From Lentinula raphanica (lineage: Eukaryota > Basidiomycota > Agaricomycetes > Agaricales > Omphalotaceae): DNA of 64,000 nucleotides. The stretch covers positions 124,001 through 188,000 of the forward strand of contig JANVFP010000048.1 in assembly GCA_027919835.1 (NCBI GenBank), read 5' to 3'. How positions within the stretch are numbered: the stretch's first letter is position 1; each line of letters starts with the position of its first letter. Positions 9,013-20,530 of this stretch are shown piece after piece. A program made the translations under genes and the position numbers. The notes under the pieces are model-generated. The model worked only from the letters and a program-made list of their open reading frames with translations, was not told where the DNA came from and made no database searches.

Positions 9013-12000
9013 TGAAGCTATCGATTCGTACATGGGCAATGTCAACCCTCGTTCTTGTCTACGGCATTGTAGCCTTCAATCGTACTGACCAAGTCAAGTT
9101 TGACGGGTACAGCCTTTTTCTGAAGGATCGACGCGTATTTCTACAGTAAGTTCGCCTCTCCTCTTTTAGAGAACCTGGCTGATCTTTCCTTCAACAGCGG
9201 AGGAGAGTTCCATACGTTTCGTCTTCCTGTCCCTGCGTTGTGGTTGGACATTCTCGAAAAGGTCAAAGCCGCGGGGCTCAACAGTATCAGTGTAAGGAGC
9301 ATTGAACGTGGATGCGATATGACGTCTCGTCTTACTCTTGCAAAGGTTTATACACATATGGGACTGCTGAACCCTTCTCGCGGAGTTGTCGACTTTGATG
9401 ATTGGAGGGATCTGCAACCTCTGTTTGATGCTGCTAGAGAAGTGGGGGTATGGATCACTTTACGTCCCGGTGTGTGCATTTCGATTTCTGCATTCGAGTG
9501 GTTTTCTCAAATGGAGAGAATATAGGTCCTGTACGTTCCCTTCCCCGGTCCCTTTTAGCTTGTATCGTTACGATCTCTCATTGCTGTAGTACATCAATGC
9601 GGAAACAACCGCAGGAGGAATCGCTCATTGGATCACGACTGAAGTCGCCGGAACCCTTCGCACCAATGCATCCGACTATCATGAGGCTTGGACGCCTTAC
9701 ATCCAAGCGATTGCCTCCAAGATCCGCGGAAATGAAATCAACGATGGTGGCCCTCTCATCCTCCTTCAGATAGGCCAGTACATCCAATTTGTGGCAAAGC
9801 TATATGATGATTGATACGATTGCACAGATAACGAGTATAATTTGGATACCGGCCAAGAGTACATGGCGCAACTAGAGGCTACATATCGCGCAGCGGGCAT
9901 TGTCATTCCTTTCACTTACAATGATGCTGGGAACCAGGACCACTTCATCAACGGAACGGTATGATCTCCGAGTCATATGCAAATTAAGAACGATAACTCA
10001 GTATTCGCCGTAATTTAGGGCGCAGTAGATTTGCACGGGTAAGCGCCTAGAGCTTCCAGGTCATTTTCCTGCACTACGATAACGTTCACGCAGTAACGAT
10101 TACTATCCTCAGCGATATGACTGTGCGGATCCAGAGGAATGGCACACCGTTGTGGACTACTACGACTATCATATGCAGGTAGATCCCGGGCAGCCTTTCT
10201 ATGTACCAGGTACTTCAGCTTCACCGCACCATGGCTACATATACTGACCATCGATTAGAAATGCAGGGTGGCTCTCTAAATGGATGGGGGCCAGGTTCTG
10301 CTCGTGTGTGGCCATGCCAATACCATGCTATCTGATTCCAAGTCCTCATACAATCACTTAGAGTACAGCGGTTGCACGCTCCTTACCGGGCCCGGGTTCG
10401 AAAGCGTCTTCTATCACCAGCTTTGGGCTAGCAATGCGAAACTCGTCAGCTATTATATGTTCTATGGAGGCACTTCCTGGGGAGCGCTGCCATACGGGTA
10501 AGTCTTTCTTGTTGACTGTATGGTTCGGACTCATGTTTTAATCAGCGGGGTAGGTATAGATGACTAGGCTTGCGGGAGTCATGGTCTTACATCGTTTACA
10601 GGTTTATACCTCTTATGACTATGGTGGAGCGGTAAGAGTTCCTACAACACGTTTTTTACATACACTGAAGTGTCTCTGATGAAAGATATCCGAGTCTCGC
10701 GTGCTCACTCCCAAATATCCTGAAATCAAGCTTCAAGGGATTTTCCTTCGCAGCTCGCCGGAATTCTACAAAACGGACCGTATTGGAAATTCGTCAATCG
10801 GGCTTCCTGATGGTCTTGGGGTTTCCGGTCCTGCCGCTGTCGTGGTCACCTTTCTACAGAACCCCGATTCGGGAGCAGGGTTTTGGATCTTGCGCCAAAG
10901 TGATTCTACTTCGACGTGTGTAGCGAATCGCATTCATAGTACCCGATATCGCTGGTCTGACATATGCCCTCCATGAAGTGCGATTATGTCTTTCGGTCTC
11001 AATGTCAAAACTTCGACCGGAAATGTTTTGCATCTTCCCCTTGTAACTCCAAAGATCACTCTCAGTGGCCGTGAATCCAAGCTGGTACTCACCGACTATG
11101 CGTATGGCGTGAACTCTCGAATGCTCTACTCGACTGCTCAAGTCTTTTACTCTGGCGTGATTGACTCGCGGGATGTTCTCTTCCTCTATGGAGATGTCTT
11201 GCAATCTCACGAGTTTGCGCTTAGTCTCTCTGGTTCGGTTTCCTCGACCGCTGATTTCGACGTTACATCGGGTTCATCTATCGGTCTTTCCAGTGATATC
11301 ACCGTCTTCTCTATATCAGCACCGTTTTCCCCTGGTCTCATCACCGTCTTTGAATCAAGTACTACTTTGATCCTCTTCGCTGACACACTCACTGCCTCAA
11401 CCTTCTTTGCACCTACCATTTCGATCCCTAATAACACTGATCCGCATAAAAACTATTGGGATATTGGTACAAACGAATCGGTGCTTATAGGAGGACCGTA
11501 CCTTGTACGTTCGGCCTCTATAGCTTCTGGAGTTCTAGAGATCAGAGGCGACTTGAATATCACTTCCTCATCCAAGCAGCTCAATATAACTATCATCGCT
11601 CCTACTCACCTGAGCTCTGCCACATGGAACGGTCGGCACATCGCACTCAGGACACCATCGAGTACCTCTCGGGCGAACATCGATAGCATTGTCTACGAAG
11701 GACTTCTTATTCTCTCGGAGGAAGAACATATGAAGATCGAAGTTCCAATCTTGTCTGGATGGAAATTCCGCGACAGTCTCCCTGAAATCTCAAGCACTTA
11801 CGATGATTCGTCGTGGATAGTGGCAAATCACACTTTCACGAATATCCCGTTCCCTATGTACTACGGCGATGGACGTATTCTCTATGGATGTGATTATGGA
11901 TTGTGAGTGGTCCTCCTTTGTTCCCGTTTTCGAAGATTGACTGTCGATTGACAGCTGTGAAAATATTGTTCTATGGCGAGGACATTTCAATGCCACAGGG

Positions 12001-13200
12001 CTAGAAAAAAGTGTCAATCTTTCGATTAATGGCGGTGAAGGTGTGTAAATTCACGTTGTCGAAGTTTGCTGTAATACATATCATCGTCGTAGCTTTCGCG
12101 GCCAGTGTTTGGCTCAATGATGTATTCCTCAATACGTCCTATGGAAAGTCAGTTCAGTACTGTGATTATAACCATATCTCATTTGACGTTTGCCATAGTG
12201 CTTCCGCCAGTCTCAACGTACTCGAAGAGACTGACGATATCTTCATGCTTCCCAGAGAAGCGCTGTTGCCTGGGGAGGATAACGTTATCACTGTCGTTCA
12301 GGTATGTTCATGAATGTTAAATCATCTCCTCAGTGTTCATGAACGGGCTAATACTCTTTTAGGATAACATGGGCCTGAATGAAACTGTTTGTAAGTGAAT
12401 TCCCATCTCTCCACGGGAGTTATTGAAACCAACGCGCTTTATAGTCACACTCAACGACCCAAAGAGCCCTCGAGGTGTACGAGGTTTCCAGCTCGATTCG
12501 GGTGTCTTCTCCGAATGGAAAGTCCAGGGAAAAGTCGGTGGCTACTCCGGATACCCAGATAAGGTTCGCGGTGTTTTGAACGAAGGTGGGCTCTATGGGG
12601 AACGGAAGGGCTGGCATCTCCCAGGATTCGATACTACCACCTGGACTTCCCGCGACATTTCTTCTGGACTTCCGAACGCCTCAGCAGGGGTAGGTTTCTT
12701 CGTTACCTCATTCGACCTCAAGATACCTGAGGGTCTTGATGTGTTGATGTCGTTCACGTTCGAAGAAGCATTAGGTCAACCTTATCGTGCATACATAGTG
12801 AGTGACGTGTTTTTTACTACTCGAACCAATCTCATTGCTGACCTCTTCAGTTCATTAACGGTTGGATGCTTGGTAAAAGAGTAGCGAATCTTGGGTAAGA
12901 TTTGCATGCCCCAAATGTTGAAGCTCAATCGCCGAACATTGTTTCTAGTCCACAATACAAATTTCCAGTCCATCAAGGTATACTTGATTATCAAGGCGTC
13001 AAGTAGGTCTATCCTATCTGTTTCTTGACGTAGAATCTTAGTTCTTCCTACTCTCTAGCACTGTCGCCGTAGCGCTGTGGTCAATGGAGAATAAATCCAT
13101 CTCCCTCCGACTCAACTTGACCATCGACGGAATCTTCAGTGGAGGGATCGCAAATATCACAACGAACAATCCAAGCTGGTCTTCTGATGGGAGGGAGTGA
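9013..13200 (+). CDS. GH35 beta-galactosidase (large fungal type)
   Basis: Multi-exon gene for a secreted lactase-type GH35 enzyme, which cleaves terminal beta-galactosides. The ATG at 9013 begins a hydrophobic leader (LVLVYGIVAFN). Recognisable blocks in order: GGEFHTFRLPVPALWLD, YTHMGLLNPSRGVVDFDDW, YINAETTAGGIAHWITTEV, GGPLILLQI with DNEY (family acid/base Glu), FTYNDAGNQDHFING, EMQGGS (family nucleophile Glu), LWASNAKLVSYYMFYGGTSW, SYDYGG, then a long beta-rich C-terminal half with many N-glycosylation sequons, ending at 13200. Oddities: RPG joins YIN without the usual Pro, and the intron after LQI seems to start with GC at about 9774 instead of GT. No internal stop had to be assumed, so it may be functional. 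Exact exon ends in 10000-10700 and 11906-13050 are approximate. Confidence 0.85.
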
Positions 13201-13587
13201 TCGCCGCTCGTCGGCTACCTCTTCAAAGTCGTGGTTTTTGGATATGTGGTACCCTCTCGACCACAGTCAGAGATATTCTCTCGAGTAGGTCTGTATATTG
13301 GATGGAAATTTTCGTCAATGTATTATGCATAAGTCCAGGACATTCCTGACAGTCTCGTTCAATAAAGGGGCCCGGTAACACAAAGAGGTTACATCTAGTC
13401 GGCCCATTGTTTGTTTGGTGGCTGTGGTCAAGCTTTGACGCTCAGAAAGAATTTGGCCCTTGCCACGGCCCACGACAAAAGATCAAAACTGGAGAACCTT
13501 TGACCCATTCTGACTAGTAGACAATGCCTGAATGAGGAAAGGATGGCCATGGCTCATGAACAACACCGTAGGTTGGTTGTCCGACAG
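13201..13587. other. intergenic, 3' flank of GH35 and promoter of small gene
   Basis: Nothing coding is recognised. It contains the GH35 3' flank and the distal promoter of the next gene. Confidence 0.4.
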
Positions 13588-13596
13588 TATATATAG
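13588..13596 (+). promoter_or_regulatory. TATA box
   Basis: TATATATAG lies 56 bp upstream of the ATG at 13644, a normal spacing for a TATA-driven fungal gene. The copper radical oxidase gene has a TATA box at the same 56 bp distance. Confidence 0.65.
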
Positions 13597-13643
13597 AGGC
13601 AAGATCAAGTCCCACACCGACAATCCAGTCGTGCACAACCAAC

Positions 13644-14190
13644 ATGCCTTCGGTCTCTGCTCCCACCACCCCCGAGGAAAACAGGATTTTTCTGGAGCAG
13701 TTGTGAGTAGCTTTCTTGCTTCTTAGAAGACACTGCTCAGCCTTCTCTAGTTGGCAAATCTATAACCGAGCAACGGCTACCATTCAGAGAAATGGGCTTC
13801 TCTGTAGTGCACCTGCTGGATGGGCTGCTGACATTCAGACGAGCCTTACTAAGGAGCTGTGAGTTGCTTACAGTTGATCAGCTCTCGCACAAGCCGGTGA
13901 CTGACTCTCTGTTTTATTCCACCGCTTCCAGCGTAGACGAAATTTATGCTGTTGCGTTGACTGGCGCCTATGCGGAATATGCGGCTTCACTGTCCTCTGC
14001 TCACATCGAGCACTCCGCATCAAGGAGCTGTGCACCTGCTGGTCAACATCATTCGAGTCTTATGGCCCAACAGCCGTTGCCTACATATAATTTCGCTCCT
14101 TCATATGAGCATTTCTTCGCCAGTCTCTCGTCGTCTTCCACCTACAATAGGTCGGAGCTTCTGGCAAAGTATCGTGGAACTAATCTGTGA
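13644..14190 (+). CDS. small hypothetical protein, 141 aa
   Basis: Three exons (13644-13702, 13751-13858, 13932-14190) joined by canonical GT-AG introns of 48 and 73 bp keep one frame open to a stop at 14188-14190. The N-terminal half (PEENRIFLEQFWQIYNRATA, then LTKELVDEIYAVALTGAYA) looks alpha-helical. The C-terminal half is rich in Ser, His, Ala and Tyr. There is no signal peptide, transmembrane segment or domain I recognise. The splice signals, the open frame and the upstream TATA box are the evidence that it is real. Function unknown. Confidence 0.55.
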
Positions 14191-15305
14191 GTCGTCTTCA
14201 TTTGGTTTGTGCACACATTCACCGAAGGCTGTTGTAACTATAGAAAGAACAATCAATAGTAGATCAACGAAGGCGACATTATATATAGGCTCTTGACCCC
14301 TCTTTGGATTTCTACTTCAATTGTATAGATTATGATTATTCTAATTTCGAGCATAGCGTCAACATATGTGCCGCTTCACCTTTTGTATTTGAATGACTAT
14401 CTCTCCAAAATATCAGCAGCGACAACCCAATGAATGTCCGAGCTTCGATGAAAATTATAAAAGTAATGGGTACATACATATAAGCTACTGGCGAGTCCCG
14501 AAAGGGAGATTAAACGACATACCAATGGCGACTATATATCATGAGTGTGTCTGCTATGCTAATGTACCGCCAGAGAAGATATTCTGTAGATTGAATTCGC
14601 GTCGTCCGCGTTTTGCCATTGGCGTCGTGTCGCGACGTGATTTAAAACACGCGTTTTCCACGTGCAGTGACTCCAGGTTCCGTTTCAAATTTTCACAGCT
14701 CTTTCCCGTTGTCCAGGTCCTCGTTTGGGTTATCTGGTTGAATCTATAAAGGCTATGAAGGTGCTCCATGCTCCGTCTTAATCTCGAGCTCAAAACAACA
14801 AAAACACTGACAGGAATCTTTCAATATACGGTTTCAACCAATGCTTTCGCCTCATGGCGATGGGTCTCATCCATCTCTGTATCCACTGATAGATGCAAAA
14901 ACTCTACAGAGGCTGGCGCCAGAAGGTGACCAATTTCTTTTGGCATGATAGCAACAGGTCGAAGGCTGTTGAAGCTCGAGAACACGCGTCTTGAAACTAT
15001 TGGAACACTGGTCTACTTCATGATGAGAACAATAGGGCGTCTTTCGCAAGTCTTTGTTCCGATATGTGCATTTCCGGAAACGCGCTTGGGACAAAGGCTT
15101 TGGCCTTATTAATGCCTCGGATGAACCCTTCTTGATCACTCCCCTCAATGATCTCTTTTGTCCACACCCAGTCAACCACATCTCCATTGTACCCTCCGCC
15201 ACCTTGGCCATTCTCGAGCCCATAGATATACTCTTCTGCACATCGAGGTTGTCACGATACACCCATCTTCCAGAACTCTCAAGAAATCACCAGTTTTAGC
15301 ACGAC
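14191..15305. other. intergenic, no firm gene
   Basis: About 1.1 kb between the small gene and the SET-domain gene. An open frame at 14393-14749 and minus-strand frames at 14867-15262 exist but show no domains. A short minus-strand stretch near 15060-15230 (reading DVVDWVWTKEII in one frame) could be a decayed exon, without support elsewhere. Confidence 0.35.
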
Positions 15306-16842
15306 ATGTCACCCTCCCCGCCATCTTCGCCGCCGAAAGGCTCTCGACCAGCCAAGTCAGTAGTTTCTGTCACCGCCAATGCTTCCCCAAAGAAGGATCA
15401 TCGCGGTAAAAAGAGACTGTCGCCTCTTCAAATCTCCGCGGTCGGCAATAGGGTAGTCACCGACGCTCGAGTACAGGACAAGAAGAATACGAGTGGCATT
15501 GATTGTCAGGCTGAATCTATCAGCCATCTTGAATCGGATGCGCCTGAGCTCGCGATACCATCTCCAAAGCGTCACAAGGCGTTCCACACAGATACATCGA
15601 AGGTACACTACAGTCACCAATCATTCCAATTCGCGAGCCTCGGTGAGAATGTAGGAAGCTCGACGAAGTACCGCAAGAATCAACGATGTGAAGCAATTCT
15701 TGGGTCCGGTGTCATCTTTCCCCAGTCCGTCTGCACGCCGTCTCAACTCGATGGCAGGAAAGGTGATGAGCGGTCTCAATGCAGAGACGATCCATATATC
15801 GTAGATTCTGCTCGTAGCCTCGGCGACTCTGAATTGGGTATGTTCGCACGAACTCATATCCCGCAAGGCGCAACCATCTTGACCGAATTCCCTGTCATCG
15901 TCGTTCCGAGAGATATCAAGGAGATCGTTGGTTCTGTCGCTGGTTTAGATGAGACGAAATCTCAGGAGGAGCTGATTGATACCCTGGTTTTTCGTCTGGA
16001 CAGCCAGCAGGAAGTGTTCGCTATGAAGGACTGCTTGGGGTTGCCGAATGTCACTACTCCCTCAGGGATCTTCTCCACGAATGCTTTTGATATAGAGCTC
16101 AAGGTCAACGCGACTTCACCAAAATCAGCGAAACATATGTACAAGGCGCTATTTCTGCAGACTTCCAGATGTAACCATAGGTACGAGTTAACACTCCTCA
16201 TCCTAATCGTTTACTGACGTCTATCCTTACTTGATTGATAGTTGCGGGCCCAACGCCGTCTGGAAGTTTGATTCATCGACATTCGCTTTGATCCTCGTCG
16301 CAGTGCGAGCGATACGTCCCGGAGAAGAAATAACCATCTCCTACATCAATCCTTTCCTTCCCCGACACCTCCGTCGCGTTCAACTTCAATCCAAATGGAA
16401 GTTCACTTGTCATTGCACACACTGCGATATTCCATGGTCATTCCCTGGCGCGATCGCACAGAGTGACAGAGCGCGACACGAGCTGAGCACGTTTTTCAAG
16501 AAGCTCCCGGACTGGGAGCAATGGTGTTTCGACGAGAAGAACGAGATGGATTTAATTGGGATGCATCTTCGAGCGATGCAGTTGAGGGAGGAAGAGGGTT
16601 TGGAAGGGTTCAAGGATGGCGGCGCTGCTGGTCACTGGACAGACGTTGCGTACATGAAGCACATTGACGCGTTGGTTATGTGCTTTGGTGCCCTCGCTGA
16701 CGTTCAAGGATTTAGGAAGTGGGTTAATAAGGCGAGAGAGGTCAAGCTTGCGGAGGGACCAAATAGTGTGTCTCATGTGAAAGTGTTGGACTCATGGCTG
16801 AAGGAGCCCAAAAAGTTCTATGTTTGGGGATGGAAAGCGTGA
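15306..16842 (+). CDS. SET-domain protein
   Basis: Two exons (15306-16180 and 16242-16842; 491 residues). The first about 165 residues are a Ser/Pro/Lys-rich, probably disordered tail (PSPPSSPPKGSR, PKKDHRGKKR, SPKRHK). The SET domain follows: SELGMFARTHIPQGATIL, the diagnostic NHSCGPNA (split by the 61 bp intron between H and S), RAIRPGEEITISYI, and a cysteine-containing post-SET segment FTCHCTHC. A helical C-terminal region completes the protein. SET domains transfer methyl groups from S-adenosylmethionine to lysines. This architecture matches the fungal SET-domain-containing protein 5/SMYD-like group, whose substrates are mostly unknown. The sequence looks intact. Confidence 0.85.
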
Positions 16843-17021
16843 AGCGTCTCCCAAGGCCCATATTAAGTTATACATGATCCTTGTTTCTTTCTCTCTCTCT
16901 CAGTGTCATAGTACTTTCTATACCATAGTATTTGGTACTCTAGGAAGAGAAGCCTCGGCGTATTCGCCTCCGTCTCTACTCCGTCAGATAGATATGAGGC
17001 AGGTTCGTCTCAATTCTTTGA

Positions 17022-17095
17022 GGTTCGATGGCGTAGTTGGTTATCGCATCTGTCTTACACACAGAAGGTCCTCGGTTCGAGCCCGGGTCGAGCCA
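17022..17095 (+). tRNA. tRNA-Val(UAC)
   Basis: A 74-base cloverleaf with no intron. Acceptor stem GGTTCGA pairs with TCGAGCC (one G-T pair), with discriminator A at 17095. The D arm is GCGTAGTTGGTTATCGC. Anticodon stem TCTGT/ACAGA encloses loop CTTACAC with anticodon TAC at 17056-17058. The T arm is CTCGG-TTCGAGC-CCGGG. The internal A box (TGGCGTAGTTGG) and B box (GGTTCGAGCCC) match RNA polymerase III signals. It lies 180 bp after the SET gene and about 165 bp left of the transposon nest. Confidence 0.93.
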
Positions 17096-17680
17096 TTTGT
17101 ATTGGGGATATGTTCTCCTTTTTGCGTATCATGCACATTCATAGTTGCGAGCGAAGCGAAGCAACTGTGTTCATGTGAGTGGATAGAGACTTGACTGGGT
17201 TTGTAGCCTCGCTAGCCAGTCTGATAGTTCAACGAAGAGTAAACGCGTTCGTTGAATAACAGCCTGGTTGCAAGGGACTGAGGGACCCCCATGCTCGGAT
17301 TTTTGAAACTCCGATGTGATGCCGGAAGAATTCCGAACATATGAGTCATGAATATCCTCACGTGAAATGCTGCACGCATGTTTTTGCGTTCTTATTCTTT
17401 ATTTCTTCGACGTCTACCTTCGTTCAACGTCGTTCCTTATTACTATATGTGAACGGGGGGCAGCCACAATACTGAGTAGTAGGTAGCAATAGTATCCTGG
17501 CATTGATTCCGATTGCTTAGGTGTTGCAAGATATGGCATGACCATTGGCCAGATGATTGGAATTTACTGTAGCAGGAGTACTTTTGGGAACATCAATATG
17601 GAGATTGAATATTGAGGCCTTTGGAATCACCATCGCTCATGCTGCTATTTGGACCTCGTCGTTTGCGAGAAAACTCCTAA
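17096..17680. other. gap from tRNA to Harbinger, left half of outer MITE
   Basis: Holds flanking sequence, the left outer inverted repeat (17261-17307) and about 370 bp of probable MITE interior up to the Harbinger target site TAA at 17678-17680. No gene recognised. Confidence 0.5.
17261..17307. repeat. outer inverted repeat, left arm
   Basis: A 47 bp stretch starting AGCCTG, containing GCAAGGGACTGAGGGACCCC, is the reverse complement of 37836-37883 with only a few mismatches. The two arms lie outside the Harbinger element. They mark an older element of about 515 bp (Harbinger removed) into which Harbinger jumped. I see no clear target duplication. Confidence 0.75.
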
Positions 17681-17712
17681 GGGTGCGTTCGCGACGCCGG
17701 AAAATATTTTCC
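17681..17712. repeat. Harbinger left terminal inverted repeat
   Basis: GGGTGCGTTCGCGACGCCGG followed by AAAATATTTTCC; pairs with 37755-37785. The motif GCGTTCGCGACGC recurs at about 17791 as a subterminal repeat. Confidence 0.9.
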
Positions 17713-18744
17713 AACCCATTCAAAAACCTTCTCACGGGAAAAGTTCCGGAAAATTACATAAGATTCAAAAATCCAAAGGTTTTCGGAGCGTTCGCGACGC
17801 ATCGGATTCTGAAAATTTTCTGTCACAGCGTGACAACAGACTTCTTCTTTCTTTTTTCGCCACAGCAGGCTATCGCGTACTTGTATCAACCTACTTTGTT
17901 TTGCTGTAACATTCCATACATGCCTAAAATCACAACGAAAGACTCACCTCCTGATAACTCAACCTCGAAAGCCCGTGGTCCAAATGTTAAATGGACTGAT
18001 CAAGACGACACAGTTATCGTTCAAACGCTCCTCAACAACAAGGGCCACCAGAGTGACTCTGGTTGGAAGTCATCTGTCTGGCCCCTAGTTGTAGAAGCTC
18101 TGAAGGCCAAAGGTTTGGACAATGGTCCCTCACTCAAGACAGCGAGCAAAGTAGCAGACCGTTATAGTTCAGTATGTAGACTTGTTCTTTTCATCTTGCA
18201 ATCAATTAACAGATTCTTTTCACTTTCCGAAGCTCAAACAATGGTATTCCGAAGTGAAAGCTCTACGAGAGATGTCAGGTTTTGGTTGGGATGATAGAGA
18301 AAAGCGAGTGATTGCCACAGAAGAGGTATGGTACAATCTTTTGAATGTCAAGGTGTGTAATGGTTGCTCTTGAGCTGCTCAATCAACTGAGTATATGTTT
18401 CACCAGAAATTCAGCAAGTTCAAGAAATGGAAGTTCAAGGCATTTCCACTTTACGACAAGATGGCAGAACTTGTCGATGGTATCATTGCAAACGGTGAAT
18501 TTGCATTTCAGGGCAGTGACATTGGAAGGGAGTCGTCTCAATCGCAAATTGACGGTGATGAAGATGCTGATAATGAGGAGGCTCTCGAAGGTTCAGGTAC
18601 CTCACAAGTGCGTATCTTTTACTTTAACCTCAATACCCAATATTCATGTCGGCCTCCAGGGCTCCGAGTTTTCATTTGCCCAATCACAAACATATATCGG
18701 CGCCTCTTCCTCTTCTCGCTCCTCCGTTCCACCCTCCCAACCGC

Positions 18745-20435
18745 TAATACGCCCATTTTGCGTGCAGGCATGCAATGGCCTAATTTTAACGGTTAGAGCC
18801 TTGTAGAGTACTAAAGGACTGTAGTGAGCCCGAGCTGACAGTCAAACTTGTATCATGTTAATGCCAGGACGTCAGATCCAGACAGGAAAACACATCCTGA
18901 CGAATAATAAGAGTTAACACTCGAGTCCCTTGGTCGGGGAGTCCTTCAAGACAAAGCCACCTCTGATATGAGCTATCAAGGGATTATCAACTTAGTTTTC
19001 AACGCCTAACGGCCAACTGAGTATGATACTGCACCGAGACGAGCTTAGAACCAATAGATCTATTCGTATTACCAGTGGGGATGGATTATTCAAGGCCCAG
19101 ACTCAACAGATCTGTTCACTTAGATCGAGTTTCGGGATGGATCAGGTCGCAGGAATGTGACTAAACGGAGAAACAACCAAAGTGTATCATCCCAGTTACA
19201 TGTGGACGTTTCCTAAATGGGAAATAGACGCCTGAGATGTACAGCTTTGACCAGGAGTGTTGCAAGGGTAGATCTTTCGACTTCACCATTGTTAAACCTC
19301 TGGATCTATTCGATATATGCATATCGTTGGAAAGCTAGAAGCCAAACGAACCTATTGGGACAGGTTTCCCCCCTTTATATGTACTCCCATTCAGTTGGAA
19401 AGGCATACAACCGTTCACATAGCGGAATCAAATGAGGAAACGTTTGAGTTACCTGTGCAGGAGCTTATCCGTGCCCTTTAACCACCAGCATGTGGATGGA
19501 CGCACAGACCAGGTCCGGATTCGAAGGTCAGGCAACTAGATCTCGACGAAGGACCACCAGAAATGGACATTTTACTTGTTTTTATCCTTTTACTCTCTGT
19601 TTCTCTGGTGTTTGTATCGTTTCTCGTCCTATCTTTCCTTATATGTATCAGATCTCGGACTCCGTTCTCTCAAATCTATAGATCTATTCCATAAAATAGT
19701 AAATTGGCTACAGATCTATTCGTAGAAGTACTTAAGGACGTAGCCTACAAAAATATATTCAGGTTTTGTGCCCAGTTTCTCTGACTAGCTAACCTTTGCT
19801 CTCATACGTGAGGAGTAAAGGCTTTGTAAGCCGGGCGGTCTTCGAAAGTGGTTGTGAAATTCTCATCTCGTTAGGCCCGATATCTTGTCAGTTGATAAAG
19901 TCTCAGCTAGATTTGAATCGAAGGTAGACTCCTATCGTGGAGATACAGAGGGCTTGGTTCTCGGTTGTTCCAAGTGAGCGTTCAGAGTTTCGGTGGCTCT
20001 GTTCAAGCAGACGTGTGGTGATCGGTGATCCATACGAGCTGTGGAAGGTTTCCTGTGATCGGTGATCAGTAGATCTTCAACCTGGTTCTGATAGTATTTG
20101 TGTGGTCATAAAGTCTGATCTATACGAGTTCTCTCGTTCCTTGTAAACCCTTTGAGTGGATCACTCACCCCCTTCGAGTCCAGATCAAAAGATCTGTACT
20201 TCCGTGTCACTTCGCTCTGTTGACCTGTATTGCGGATCCAGTAGATCTTTTAAGACTACCAGTTCGTTCTAAGGTATAAGATCGTGCGGAATCTCTGACA
20301 ACGCCCCACACCTCGCTTAAATACATTTGACAAACGACATAAGAAGTATATTGGTGATCAGTGTTCAGTGATAAAGTCACTAGGTCATTAGATCTATCCA
20401 ACGAAGCATTAAATTGCACCCTTCATATCCTCGTT
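18745..20435 (+). repeat. Gypsy 5' LTR
   Basis: 1691 bp, starting TAATACGCCC and ending TATCCTCGTT(A), so it lacks the usual TG...CA ends; TAA/TTA form a short inverted end. Same length as the 3' LTR. Open frames inside it (for example 19217-19435) repeat in the 3' LTR and show no protein features. It contains about ten AGATCT sites. Confidence 0.93.
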
Positions 20436-20438
20436 ATC

Positions 20439-20455
20439 TGGAGCCCACCGCGAGG
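20439..20455 (+). promoter_or_regulatory. candidate primer-binding site
   Basis: TGGAGCCCACCGCGAGG begins 3-4 bases after the 5' LTR. TGG at this spot is the expected complement of a tRNA CCA end. I could not assign the primer tRNA. Confidence 0.5.
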
Positions 20456-20530
20456 GGTGGAATCTATATTTTGGAACGAACTCGAGAGATCTATCGATTT
20501 CTCAAACCATTGCCTTAGGTCGAACTTTGT

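Noticed and set aside
19217..19681. Open frames inside the LTRs, repeated at 34632-35096
   Set aside because: They are identical in both LTRs, have no protein features and are interrupted by regulatory-type sequence; shadows of the LTR.
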